The notes under the pieces: model-generated
What the model saw: only the letters and a program-made list of their open reading frames with translations
The model's database searches: none
What the model was told of the DNA's origin: nothing
Program-made: the position numbers and the translations under genes
NCBI RefSeq assembly: GCF_023701345.1
Contig: NZ_JAMPXE010000004.1
Location: forward strand, 1 to 47,489
Source of the DNA: Rhodoferax sp.
GTDB taxonomy: Bacteria; Pseudomonadota; Gammaproteobacteria; Burkholderiales; Burkholderiaceae_C
Length of the DNA: 47,489 nt
Direction: 5' to 3'
In this document: positions 19,107-27,508 of the stretch, piece after piece
Numbering within the stretch: the first letter of the stretch is position 1
Layout: each line of letters begins with the position of its first letter

Positions 19107-19607
19107 ATGCGTAACCCATCCGGGACCTTGATGACTCGTTTGACGCTGGAAATTGCGGTGGCCTGTACTGCTGCCCTGGCCGGTGCCATCGTTAGCTACG
19201 GATCGCTCGAAATCGGAACCGGCTGGGGCGATGCCGGACCACAACCGGGCTACTTCCCCTTTTATATCGGCCTGCTCATTGTCCTCGCCAGTTGCGCTGT
19301 GCTGATTGAGGTCGTGATCGAGCAACGTCGCCGCAAGCAAGTTTTTCTGACACGGGAGCAAGGCCATCGGATATTGACTTTTTTTCTGCCCATGCTCGGT
19401 TTCGTCGCGGTGTCGATGGTGCTTGGACTTTATGTCGGCCTGGCCCTCTATCTGTTCGGTGTCATGACGATCCAGGGGGGTTACCGGATCGGCAAGGCGC
19501 TCGCCGTGTGTCTGAGCACGATTGTGATTTTTTACGTGGTTTTTGAAAAATGGTTTCAGGTTCCCCTGCTCAAAGGGCCGATTGAAGCCCTGCTGAACAT
19601 TCACTGA
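19107..19607 (+). CDS. tctB: Tripartite tricarboxylate transporter small membrane subunit TctB
   Basis: About 166 residues with four hydrophobic segments typical of TctB. The typical GPQPGYFPFYIGLLIVLAS motif follows the first helix. I placed the start at ATG 19107, 11 bases after a GGAG; the ATG at 19068 would add 13 unlikely residues. It lies between tctC and tctA and forms the small inner-membrane partner of TctA. Confidence 0.85.
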   Translation: MRNPSGTLMTRLTLEIAVACTAALAGAIVSYGSLEIGTGWGDAGPQPGYFPFYIGLLIVLASCAVLIEVVIEQRRRKQVFLTREQGHRILTFFLPMLGFVAVSMVLGLYVGLALYLFGVMTIQGGYRIGKALAVCLSTIVIFYVVFEKWFQVPLLKGPIEALLNIH

Positions 19608-19660
19608 ACCTGGCTCGACAAAAACGATTTTTCACGACAGCGAAATTCAGGAGAAACACA

Positions 19661-21160
19661 TTGGCGAATTTTGGCAACCTGATGGACGGCTTCGGCATCG
19701 TATTCTCCGCCTACCATCTTGGACTGATGGCGGTTGGCGTGCTGCTGGGAATTCTGGTCGGCGTCCTGCCGGGGCTGGGGGCACCGAACGGCGTATCGCT
19801 GCTGATCCCGCTCACCTTCACCATGGATCCGATATCCGCCATCATCCTGCTCACCAGCATGTACTGGGGCGCCCTGTTCGGCGGCTCGACCACGTCGATC
19901 CTGTTCAATATTCCGGGCGAGCCCTCGTCAGTCGCGACGACTTTCGACGGCTACCCGATGGCACAACAGGGGTTTGCAACCAAGGCGCTGACCCTCGCGT
20001 TCATATCCGCCGGTATCGGCGCCCTCTTTGGCGTGACCGTCATCACCATCTTGTCCGGCTGGGTCACCCAGTTCGCGCTGAAATTCAGCTCCCCCGAGTT
20101 TTTCGCGGTGTATTTGCTGACCTTCTGCAGTTTTATCGGCATGGGAGGCGGCTCGCCGTTCAAGGCGGTGGTCTCGATGATGCTCGGTTTTGCCTTTGCC
20201 ACCATCGGCATGGATGGCATGTCCGGCAACATGCGGCTGACGTTCGGCATCACCGAACTGATCAAGGGAGTCAGTTTTTTGGTCGCTGTGATCGGTCTGT
20301 TTGGCCTCGGTGAACTGTTGCAGACGATGGAAGAAGGCCTGCACTTCAACGGCATCCACGCCCGCATCAAAATCCGCGATGTCTTTCAGGCGATCCTCTC
20401 GCTGCCGAAATACTGGGTCACGCTGCTGCGCAGCGCACTGATTGGCTGCTGGATGGGCATCACGCCAGGCGGGCCGACCGCCGCGTCGTTCATGAGTTAT
20501 GGTCTGGCCAAACGATTCGCGCGCAACAAGAGCGGTTTCGGCAAGGGCGAACCGGCCGGCGTCATCGCGCCGGAAACGGCAGACCACTCCGCCGGCACCT
20601 GCGCCATCTTGCCGATGCTGGCGCTCGGTATTCCCGGATCGGCGACCGCAGCAGTCATGATGGGCGGCTTGATGATCTGGGGCCTGACGCCCGGACCGAT
20701 GTTGTTTATCGAACGCCCGGATTTTGTCTGGAGCACCATTGCCAGCATGTATCTGGGCAATGTGATGGCCGTGATCCTGGTGCTCGCCACCGTGCCGCTG
20801 TTTGCCGCCATCCTGAGAATCCCGTTTTCGATCATCGGCCCGATGATCGTCGTCGTGTGTTTCATCGGCGCCTACCAGATCAGCGGTGCGCGCCTCGATC
20901 TCTGGCTGGCACTGGGTTTCGGCATCGTCGGCTACCTGCTCAAGAAGCTCGACTACCCCATCGCACCCATGGTTCTGGCGATGGTGCTCGGAGACAAGAC
21001 CGAGGACGCCTTCCGCCAGTCGATGATTTTCTCCAAGGGGTCGCTGACGATCTTCTGGACAAACTCAACGCTGGTCGCAGTGATCATGACACTCGCCTTG
21101 CTCTTGCTGCTGTGGCCATTGATCGGCAGGCTCACCGGCAGTCTACGCAAAACGATTTGA
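19661..21160 (+). CDS. tctA: Tripartite tricarboxylate transporter large permease TctA (TTG start)
   Basis: A 499-residue polytopic inner-membrane permease with the TctA hallmarks LVGVLPGLGAPNGVSLLIPL, YWGALFGGSTTSILFNIPGE followed by PSSVATTFDGYPM, and a repeated half with LALGIPGSATAAVMMGGL. No ATG fits the conserved N-terminus. A TTG at 19661, seven bases after AGGAG (19649-19653), gives the expected MANFGNLMDGF start. With tctC and tctB it makes a complete secondary, binding-protein-dependent uptake system. Confidence 0.9.
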   Translation: MANFGNLMDGFGIVFSAYHLGLMAVGVLLGILVGVLPGLGAPNGVSLLIPLTFTMDPISAIILLTSMYWGALFGGSTTSILFNIPGEPSSVATTFDGYPMAQQGFATKALTLAFISAGIGALFGVTVITILSGWVTQFALKFSSPEFFAVYLLTFCSFIGMGGGSPFKAVVSMMLGFAFATIGMDGMSGNMRLTFGITELIKGVSFLVAVIGLFGLGELLQTMEEGLHFNGIHARIKIRDVFQAILSLPKYWVTLLRSALIGCWMGITPGGPTAASFMSYGLAKRFARNKSGFGKGEPAGVIAPETADHSAGTCAILPMLALGIPGSATAAVMMGGLMIWGLTPGPMLFIERPDFVWSTIASMYLGNVMAVILVLATVPLFAAILRIPFSIIGPMIVVVCFIGAYQISGARLDLWLALGFGIVGYLLKKLDYPIAPMVLAMVLGDKTEDAFRQSMIFSKGSLTIFWTNSTLVAVIMTLALLLLLWPLIGRLTGSLRKTI

Positions 21161-21278
21161 AATTCCGGAAATCTTTCACGGACGTTAAGCAGCAGGTGGT
21201 CCAAGAAGCCCGTGGTGATTCAATCCGGTTCATTTTGGGAAGCTGGTTGGTTAACAGAACAAAGAATCGTGATGACTT

Positions 21279-22553
21279 TTACACAGGGGATTCGATTCGC
21301 AGCGCAGCGGCGCGCCGATGACCTTCCATACCTTCCGTCGCGCTTTGGCGGATGGCCGGTGGAGCGACCGCTTCAACGCCTTCCTGATCCATCCATTGAT
21401 GTGTACACACCTTAACAAAAGATCCGACCCACAGGCCGCCGGTGTACCGACCTGCCCGCATGGTTGGTAAGGTGTGATTCGTGCCGCAACACTTGTCAGA
21501 GTACACGACGCTGGCACGCTGGCCAATGAAGATGGAACCATAGTTACGTAACTTCTTTGCTGTAGCCATGGAATCACGCGTGTGCACCTGAAGATGCTCA
21601 GCAGCAATATAGTCAGAATACGCAAGCATGCTCTCTTCGTCAGGGGCCAATGCAATTTCACCAAAATCGTTCCAGGCCAACGCTGCCACATTGGCGGTGG
21701 AGAGTGTCTTGAGTTGAGTTTCGATCTGAATGCGAGTCTCTTCAGCCACTCTGCGACTCGTGGTGATCAAACCAACGCGGGTGTGAATGTCATGCTCTGC
21801 CTGAGCAAGCATGTCGGTGGCGATCATATGTGGATCGGCTGTATCGTCTGCGACCACATAAATCTCACTCGGTCCAGCCAACTGGTCAATGCCGACCTGA
21901 CCAAAAACCTGTCTCTTTGCCTCGTTCACATAGGCATTGCCAGGGCCAACAATCTTGTCGACTGCCGGAATGGTCTTGGTGCCGAAGGCCATGGCTGCGA
22001 TGGCCTGGGCGCCACCGACACGAAAGATTCGATCTGCGCCTGACAGGTGGCAACCAGCAATCATCGCCTGATGCGCGTTTGGAGGCAGGCAAGCAATGAC
22101 TTCCTCACAACCCGCAACTTTGGCAGGCACCAGGGTCATGACCGGTGCCGACAAAATGGGATAGCGCCCACCTGGCACATAAGCCCCAATTCGCTCAATC
22201 GGAATAATTCGATGGCCCAGATGGACGCCCTTCAATTGTTCAACGTCCAGTGGGAGCATGGTCGCCAACTGTGCCTCGGCGAACGCCTTGACATTTGCAA
22301 TGGCAAATTCGGTGTCCTTGCGTGTTTGGGGGTCTAGCGACGCGACAGCGGCTTCTCGCTCCTGCATGGAAACTTCCAGCGCTTGTCCTTCGTAATGATC
22401 GAATTTTTTCGAGTATTCGCGAACGCCCTCATCACCTCGCTCGCGTACGGCGTCGATGATGCCACGCACTACAAACTCAATCTCCCCAAGTTCCTTATTC
22501 TGAATGGGGGTTGGAGCCTTGATGAATTCGAGTTTGGATATAAGTGATTTCAT
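21279..22553 (-). CDS. Histidinol dehydrogenase-family NAD-dependent alcohol dehydrogenase
   Basis: 424 residues from the ATG at 22553, which lies in register with the family; a further in-frame ATG at 22688 adds 45 unlikely residues. HisD active-site positions are kept: Gln251 and His254 (LAQAEHD), Glu319-His320 (AAEHLQ), Asp353 and His360 (YSDKCCGTNHTLPT) and His412 (EGMEGH). HisD oxidises histidinol to histidine, but this copy is not in a his operon. It is divergent from an XRE-cupin regulator and a PotD-like binding protein. HisD relatives such as HpsN oxidise other amino or sulfo alcohols, so a catabolic role is more likely. Confidence 0.83.
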   Translation of the reverse strand: MKSLISKLEFIKAPTPIQNKELGEIEFVVRGIIDAVRERGDEGVREYSKKFDHYEGQALEVSMQEREAAVASLDPQTRKDTEFAIANVKAFAEAQLATMLPLDVEQLKGVHLGHRIIPIERIGAYVPGGRYPILSAPVMTLVPAKVAGCEEVIACLPPNAHQAMIAGCHLSGADRIFRVGGAQAIAAMAFGTKTIPAVDKIVGPGNAYVNEAKRQVFGQVGIDQLAGPSEIYVVADDTADPHMIATDMLAQAEHDIHTRVGLITTSRRVAEETRIQIETQLKTLSTANVAALAWNDFGEIALAPDEESMLAYSDYIAAEHLQVHTRDSMATAKKLRNYGSIFIGQRASVVYSDKCCGTNHTLPTMRAGRYTGGLWVGSFVKVCTHQWMDQEGVEAVAPPAIRQSATEGMEGHRRAAALRIESPV

Positions 22554-23011
22554 GGAAGTACCTACGTTGTGGCGCTTTCGCGCTGTTGATGTGAGTGATC
22601 TGTACGCCGATTGACCTCGTGGCAAGTGTATGAATGCCGATTGAACATCGCTAGTGGGTTGACGGATGCTGTTTAGAAATCTGTCCAAGATTGAACTGGC
22701 CTTGCTTCAATTTCAAGAGGTGTGCGAGTTCGGAAAATGAAGCGGAACCCTTGAAGGCTGATGTGCTGATTTCCACCCGAAGGGGCGTACTTTTTGATGC
22801 GAATGCACAAAAATTGGATGAGACGCATCAACAATAATTACCAAGGGTTAACCCAGGATAGATCTTGGTTAATATATTTACCACCCACCGCACAAGCAGT
22901 TTGGTGGTCCCACAATTTGCACCATCAAGGTCGGTGCAATTGAAGCGGGTGGTCATGCAATTAGGGTGATGCCCAAATGTTTCTTAACTCACCAACCAAA
23001 TAGAGAAAAAA
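22554..23011. promoter_or_regulatory. Divergent regulatory region with several palindromes
   Basis: This 458-base gap separates the HisD-like gene from the XRE-cupin gene and holds no supported ORF. GGGTTAACCC (22845-22854) is a perfect palindrome. GGTTAATATATTTACC (22867-22882) is palindromic at 14 of 16 bases, and the two are centred 25 bp apart. TTGCACC and GGTGCAA (22917-22939) form a 7-bp stem with a 9-base loop. These are candidate operators for the XRE-cupin protein. Confidence 0.4.
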
Positions 23012-23560
23012 ATGCCAAGAATCGGACCGCATTTGAAAGATCTTCGCAATCGTCGCAAACTCACCGTTCGTGAGCTTGCCGAACGTTCGGGTATTTCTCA
23101 TGCCACCATATCGTTGATTGAGCGTGACAGAACGAGTCCCAGTATTGACACGCTTTCAGCTATGTTGGATGCGCTTGGTACTACTCTTGTAGGCTTTTTT
23201 AATGATATCCAGCAATCCATTCCCTATTCACCGTTTTATAACGAAGATGATTTGATTGAGATTGGTGACGTTGAATCGGTTTCGTACCGGATGATTGGGA
23301 TGAACCACCCAAATCGTCAAATCCTGATGTTGCGCGAGACCTATGAGTTGGATGGTGATAGCGGCGCCCCGATTGCGCATACGGCACAAGAAGCTGGCTT
23401 TGTACTCAGTGGTCAAGTGGAACTTACCGTTGGCAAAGCCAAACAGGTGCTGGTAGCAGGGCAAGGTTATTATTTTGACAGTCAGATGCCTCATCGATTT
23501 CGCAACGTGGGCAAAACCAAAGCTGAAATCATCAGCGCAGTCACTCCGCCAACGTTTTAA
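23012..23560 (+). CDS. XRE-family regulator with C-terminal cupin domain
   Basis: A 182-residue regulator. Residues 8-62 form an XRE HTH (RNRRKLTVRELAERSGISHA, then TISLIERDRTSPSIDTL), and residues about 105-180 form a small cupin barrel (AQEAGFVLSGQVELTVG, then YYFDSQMPHRFRNVG) that senses a ligand. The architecture is that of PuuR, the putrescine-utilisation repressor of E. coli. It lies 101 bp upstream of a PotD-like binding-protein gene and is divergent from the HisD-like gene, so it probably controls both. The ATG at 23012 has a weak GAGA site. Confidence 0.87.
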   Translation: MPRIGPHLKDLRNRRKLTVRELAERSGISHATISLIERDRTSPSIDTLSAMLDALGTTLVGFFNDIQQSIPYSPFYNEDDLIEIGDVESVSYRMIGMNHPNRQILMLRETYELDGDSGAPIAHTAQEAGFVLSGQVELTVGKAKQVLVAGQGYYFDSQMPHRFRNVGKTKAEIISAVTPPTF

Positions 23561-23661
23561 TGCTGCGACACAGCTCGAATCGAATTTCCTGAATACAAGT
23601 TTCACTTTTTCCATAAGCACATAAGTTTCTCAACACTGTCTGTAACCAAAAAGGAGTATTC

Positions 23662-24705
23662 ATGAAGAAATTCACCCCAATCTTCGCAGCGATCACCACC
23701 ACTATGGTGCTCTCTGTATTTCCTGTGCAAGCACAACAACAACTGACCGTCGTTGAGTTTGGTGGTGCCGTTGGAGCGGCCGAGAAAAGGGCCTTCTTCG
23801 AGCCCTTTGAAAAGAACACAGGCATCAAGATCATTCCGGTTGAATACAACGGTGAGCAGGCCAAGGTCAAGGCCATGGTCGAAGCCAAATCTGTGACTTG
23901 GGATGTGGTGGAGGTTGAGACGGCCGATGTTGCGCGGGGGTGCGATGAAGGCCTGTTTGAAAAAATTGATTGGAGCAAAATTGGTAATAAGGCGGACTTT
24001 CAACCCGCAGCAGTCTACGAATGTGGCGTGGGGGTGTTTGTATGGTCAACCATCATGGCCTACAACGCCGATAAAGTTAAAGTTGGGCCAAAAAATTGGG
24101 CAGAATTTTGGGACACCAAAAAATTCGCCGGAAAACGAGGTATGCGAAAGGGTGCACGTTACAACCTTGAATTTGCACTTATGGCAGATGGCGTTAAATC
24201 CACGGACGTCTATAAAGTTCTTTCGACCAAGGGGGGAGCTGACCGGGCATTCAAGAAGCTAACTGAGCTGCGCCCCAATATCCAGTGGTGGGAAACAGGT
24301 GCACAACCAGCGCAAATCCTGGTAGCCGGTGATGTGGTGTTGTCTGTTGCCTTTAATGGCCGAATTGATGCAGCGCAGCGTGAGGGAAAGAACTTGAAAG
24401 TTTCCTGGACCGGTGGTATCTACGATCTCGATGTCTGGACAATCACCAAGGGTACGCGCAATTTGGACAATGCTTACAAATTCATCGCCTTTGCAAGCTC
24501 GCCTGACGCACAGGCAGAATTTGCTCGACAAATTGCCTATGGACCTGTAAACAACAAAGCGCTGGCTAAACTGACGCCTAAGATCTTGGCTGATCTGCCA
24601 ACATCTCCAGCAAATTCCAAGGATGCCCTGCAATTTGATACCAGATTTTGGGCAGATCAGGGCGAGGCGTTGGAAAAACGCTTTGCTGCTTGGTCAGCGC
24701 AATAA
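23662..24705 (+). CDS. PotD-like ABC transporter substrate-binding protein, apparently orphan
   Basis: A 347-residue extracellular binding protein of the spermidine/putrescine type (SBP_bac group). It starts behind a strong AAGGAG site. Residues 1-24 are a signal peptide ending in PVQA-QQ. The mature chain has VVEFGGAVGAAEKRAFFEPF, WDVVEVETADVARGCDEG, a WWETGAQPAQIL ligand-pocket segment and VWTITKGTRNLDNAYKFIAF. Its length equals PotD. No permease or ATPase of this family follows; instead there is a repeat scar from 24784. The transporter operon may have been truncated, leaving this protein to work with distant components or none. Confidence 0.86.
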   Translation: MKKFTPIFAAITTTMVLSVFPVQAQQQLTVVEFGGAVGAAEKRAFFEPFEKNTGIKIIPVEYNGEQAKVKAMVEAKSVTWDVVEVETADVARGCDEGLFEKIDWSKIGNKADFQPAAVYECGVGVFVWSTIMAYNADKVKVGPKNWAEFWDTKKFAGKRGMRKGARYNLEFALMADGVKSTDVYKVLSTKGGADRAFKKLTELRPNIQWWETGAQPAQILVAGDVVLSVAFNGRIDAAQREGKNLKVSWTGGIYDLDVWTITKGTRNLDNAYKFIAFASSPDAQAEFARQIAYGPVNNKALAKLTPKILADLPTSPANSKDALQFDTRFWADQGEALEKRFAAWSAQ

Positions 24706-24783
24706 TCGTTGAACTCTGGGTGCGGGCTCCAAAGAACAGGCCAGGCACGTATTCTCCGACGCTTGAGAAAAATGTTGGGGTGA

Positions 24784-24928
24784 GCAAAGTCTTGCCGGTC
24801 CCAGCATTTGAAATCAATGACTTACGCTGAACCGAATTCAAAGTTTTGCCGGTTTTGCAGGCAAAGTCTTGCCGAATGTTGGACTTCTGAACCCAAAGAC
24901 TTGCCGTTTGGAATTCGGCAATTCTTTG
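24784..24928. repeat. Cluster of CAAAG-NNTTGCCG repeats (possible transposon end)
   Basis: Four direct copies of a 13-14-base motif occur at 24784-24798, 24839-24852, 24861-24874 and 24894-24906 (forms CAAAGTCTTGCCG, CAAAGTTTTGCCGG, CAAAGACTTGCCG), plus an inverted copy CGGCAATTCTTTG at 24916-24928. The motif recurs in opposite orientation at 47322-47357. Multiple short sites of about 22-bp spacing resemble transposase-binding arrays at ends of IS21, Mu or Tn7-like elements. The rest of the 416-base gap (24706-25121) has no gene. Confidence 0.55.
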
Positions 24929-25121
24929 GGTTGAAAAAGCATCCAAATGCTTTAGTGTTCAGGACAAAAAACGTTTAACCCAAGACAATTTGGCGTAAGT
25001 TTAGGTCTCGACGACTGATGTAATTGTAGGCAAACTTGTACTATTGTCGAGAAATTTTTTGCCGCCTTGCGTATACGGTCACATCGCCGTAACCAGTGGC
25101 CACGCTCACCCGAGCACGCAA

Positions 25122-26060
25122 TTATTGATAGCTTTCAGCGAGCAAGCACAAGGCTTCATAAAGCAAGGTCGCACCCAAAAGCGCAGTGTTACCGCTCGGA
25201 TCATAAGGCGGTGCCACTTCAACAACGTCGGCACCCCGCAGATCAAGGCCGCTGAGACCACGTATCAACTGGAGCGTCTCGCGGGTTGTAAGCCCTCCAA
25301 TCTCCGGTGTACCTGTTCCGGGCGCAAAAACGGGGTCAAGTCCATCGACGTCGATCGAAAGATACGTCGGCCCCATGCCCACGACTCGCCGGGCCTCGGC
25401 GATCACAGCTTCCACACCCATGCGGTCAAATTCTTCAATGAAGATGACGCGCATGCCAGATTCATGCGAAAAACGCCAGCCAGAGTCCGAGTTTTGCGCA
25501 CCACGTATGCCAATTTGGACTGTGCGCCGGGGGTCAAGCAGCCCAGCTTCAACTGCCCGCCTGAAGGGAGAGCCATGCGTGAATTTGGATCCAGCAAATG
25601 TGTCCCAAGTGTCTGTGTGAGCATCAATATGGACCATGCCCAATGGCTCTGCGGGTTGCATGGCTTGGAATATGGGGTAGGTAATGGAGTGATCTCCGCC
25701 GACCATCAGCATCTTTTTCCCATTCTGAAAAAAGGGTTGCAGAAACTGGCGAATCTCATCGTGCGCCTTTTCAAGGTCATATAAATTTGTAAATGGAACA
25801 TCCCCCACATCGCCGACGCGGCAGGCTGCAAAAGGATTGAAACCAGTGACATGGTGAATGGCCCGCGTCATGGTGGACATGTTGCGAATTTCGCGTGGTC
25901 CGTAGCGCGCCCCAGATCGCGCGGTGACACCGCCGTCGAAAGGCACCCCGGCAATCCCGATGTCGAATTCACCATGCGCGGTGACTAATGGCGCACGCAT
26001 GAAGGTGGGTACGCCGCAAAAGCGCGGAAGGTTTTGGGCAGATGTGTCGGTGGCGATCAT
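25122..26060 (-). CDS. Agmatinase-family ureohydrolase
   Basis: 312 residues from the ATG at 26060, eight bases past the regulator stop; a longer frame from 26153 would overlap that gene by 86 bp. All ureohydrolase di-manganese ligands are visible: His124 (GGDHS), Asp146, His148 and Asp150 (IDAHTDTWD), Asp237 and Asp239 (SIDVDGLDP), plus Glu253 (GTPEIGG). The family removes urea from a guanidino compound: agmatine, guanidinobutyrate, guanidinopropionate or guanidine itself. It is the last gene of a minus-strand operon with an amino acid-type ABC transporter, DUF1989 and an M20 hydrolase, so the substrate is probably an imported guanidino compound. Confidence 0.87.
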   Translation of the reverse strand: MIATDTSAQNLPRFCGVPTFMRAPLVTAHGEFDIGIAGVPFDGGVTARSGARYGPREIRNMSTMTRAIHHVTGFNPFAACRVGDVGDVPFTNLYDLEKAHDEIRQFLQPFFQNGKKMLMVGGDHSITYPIFQAMQPAEPLGMVHIDAHTDTWDTFAGSKFTHGSPFRRAVEAGLLDPRRTVQIGIRGAQNSDSGWRFSHESGMRVIFIEEFDRMGVEAVIAEARRVVGMGPTYLSIDVDGLDPVFAPGTGTPEIGGLTTRETLQLIRGLSGLDLRGADVVEVAPPYDPSGNTALLGATLLYEALCLLAESYQ

Positions 26061-26067
26061 GGCAGTA

Positions 26068-26706
26068 TCAGAAGGTGGGTGGCGTATTGATCCATAACAC
26101 TTTGGTGACTTCCTCCCCGGCATTTCTGTAGCTGTGAGACTGCTCGCTGGCAAAGTAAAACGAATCGCCAGGGGAGAGTTGGTAAGTGCTGTCGCCTATG
26201 GTGAGGCTCAATGAACCCTGCAGCACGTAACCGATTTCCTCACCTTGGTGCTGGATGCTATCGGTGGAGGACGTTCCCGGCTCTAGTACGTGAATGTCCC
26301 CTTGCAACAGCTGTCCTCTGAGCGGCGGCACCAGTCGTTCCAAACGGATGCTTTTGTTTTGGGATTTGCCCATATTGAAGTGCACGACAGGCCGGTCAGC
26401 GGCCCGCATGACAGGGCTTGGAAGCGTCTGAACCAATGTGGTCAATTCAGCCACATTGGTCTGTAACGCCTGAGCGATGCGGTGGAGTGTTGCCAGCGAA
26501 GGCGATGCTAAACCGCATTCAATTTTGGACAACATGCTCTCGGAGCAATCCGCCTGGCTGGCCAACTGTTTGAGTGTCAGGCCGCGCAAAGTTCTGGCGT
26601 GACGAATCCGCCCACCCAGAACAATGGCAGGATCCAGGTCAGAAGTGGCAAGCGCTTCATTCCGATTGGAATTGCCATCAGCGTTTTGATTTCTGGGTGC
26701 AGGCAT
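26068..26706 (-). CDS. XRE-family regulator with C-terminal cupin domain (second copy)
   Basis: A 212-residue regulator: an XRE HTH at about 30-85 (RIRHARTLRGLTLKQLASQA, then CSESMLSKIECGLASPSLATL) and a C-terminal cupin at about 140-210 (EEIGYVLQGSLSLTIGDSTY, FASEQSHSYRNAG). It resembles the copy at 23012 in layout but is clearly diverged and has a longer N-terminus. It sits inside the operon, between the DUF1989 and ureohydrolase genes. A CAAGTAGCTTG palindrome lies just upstream of its start, with a matching longer palindrome before the operon's first gene, which suggests autoregulation. Confidence 0.87.
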   Translation of the reverse strand: MPAPRNQNADGNSNRNEALATSDLDPAIVLGGRIRHARTLRGLTLKQLASQADCSESMLSKIECGLASPSLATLHRIAQALQTNVAELTTLVQTLPSPVMRAADRPVVHFNMGKSQNKSIRLERLVPPLRGQLLQGDIHVLEPGTSSTDSIQHQGEEIGYVLQGSLSLTIGDSTYQLSPGDSFYFASEQSHSYRNAGEEVTKVLWINTPPTF

Positions 26707-26721
26707 GGAAGCGATGCAAGC

Positions 26722-26732
26722 AAGTAGCTTGG
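26722..26732. promoter_or_regulatory. Candidate XRE-cupin operator (internal)
   Basis: CAAGTAGCTTG has CAAG / CTTG arms around three bases, 16 bp upstream of the regulator's ATG at 26706. The same CAAG-N3-CTTG core occurs in the palindrome at 31883 in front of the operon. Confidence 0.5.
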
Positions 26733-26774
26733 TGATTTTGTTAAAAGTACAGTGGAAAGTGTCTCACGAGCCAC

Positions 26775-27470
26775 TCAATCGTGCACAGAAAAATGAACCG
26801 GCATGGGTTTGTTGCTGTTGATGGCCACGATATCCTGTGGGCAGGCGGACAACACCACAATACAGTCCATGTCAGCGACAAACTCAACATAGTCACCGGG
26901 TTGACTTACTGTGGGCAGCCATTGAATCGCACCGTCCTTATCAAATGGAATATTCATCCACAGATTGAGTGAACCCGGTACTTCACGCGTCTGCAGGCCG
27001 ATGGCTTTAAGGGCAAGGCGCAAATTGTCGGCGCAGCTATCGTGATAGCCCTCCACGCCCAAATTGCGATAACGGTGGATGTCGCATGCGGCAATCAGTG
27101 TGTCGTGCACGCCCACCGACGTGTCAGTCTTGAATTTCAGAATGGAACGACGTCGGTTGGTCACCATCGCGTCGCCTGGCCGGGGGTTAATTCGGTCGAT
27201 CCATGCGTGCAGGTGTTCCATGGACAAGAACTCGTTCATCTGGCCAGTCTTGAACGCCCACATGTCACACACCTGGGTACCGTGGGTATTGATAATGCGG
27301 ATGGTCTGACCTGCCGCCACGCGCACGGCGCGACCTTTTCGGGCCGGCACCTCATAAACTTTATTCAGCTCTGGCGTGCCATCGGCAGAAATGGGCTGAC
27401 GCAGTGTGTCGTTGTTGCCAGCGGGCTCGCTGTTGTCAACAATAGTGTTGATGGTGGTTTCGATGGTCAT
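26775..27470 (-). CDS. DUF1989 urea carboxylase-associated family protein
   Basis: 231 residues from ATG 27470 behind AAGGAGCT; an ATG at 27512 is further upstream but lacks support. The DUF1989 domain spans most of the protein: KGRAVRVAAGQTIRIINTHG, QVCDMWAF, GVHDTLIAACD, YHDSCADNLRLAL, LNLWMNIPFDKDG and PGDYVEFVADMDCIVVLSAC. Conserved Cys and His residues suggest a metal site. Members accompany urea or guanidine carboxylases, and two such proteins (CgdA/CgdB) form carboxyguanidine deiminase. No carboxylase is present here, so this copy may act on another ureido or guanidino intermediate with its M20 and ureohydrolase neighbours. Confidence 0.83.
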   Translation of the reverse strand: MTIETTINTIVDNSEPAGNNDTLRQPISADGTPELNKVYEVPARKGRAVRVAAGQTIRIINTHGTQVCDMWAFKTGQMNEFLSMEHLHAWIDRINPRPGDAMVTNRRRSILKFKTDTSVGVHDTLIAACDIHRYRNLGVEGYHDSCADNLRLALKAIGLQTREVPGSLNLWMNIPFDKDGAIQWLPTVSQPGDYVEFVADMDCIVVLSACPQDIVAINSNKPMPVHFSVHD

Positions 27471-27508
27471 GAAGAGCTCCTTGTTTGCAGTGTGATGAAA
27501 ATGGGGGG

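Noticed and set aside
22917-22939. TTGCACC-GGTGCAA hairpin as a terminator or riboswitch
   Set aside because: No T-run follows and the stem is only 7 bp; kept only as a possible operator element within the regulatory region.
25006-25052. Inverted repeat TCTCGAC / GTCGAGA with a 33-base loop
   Set aside because: Short arms and a long loop after a decayed region; likely chance or part of a lost element end.
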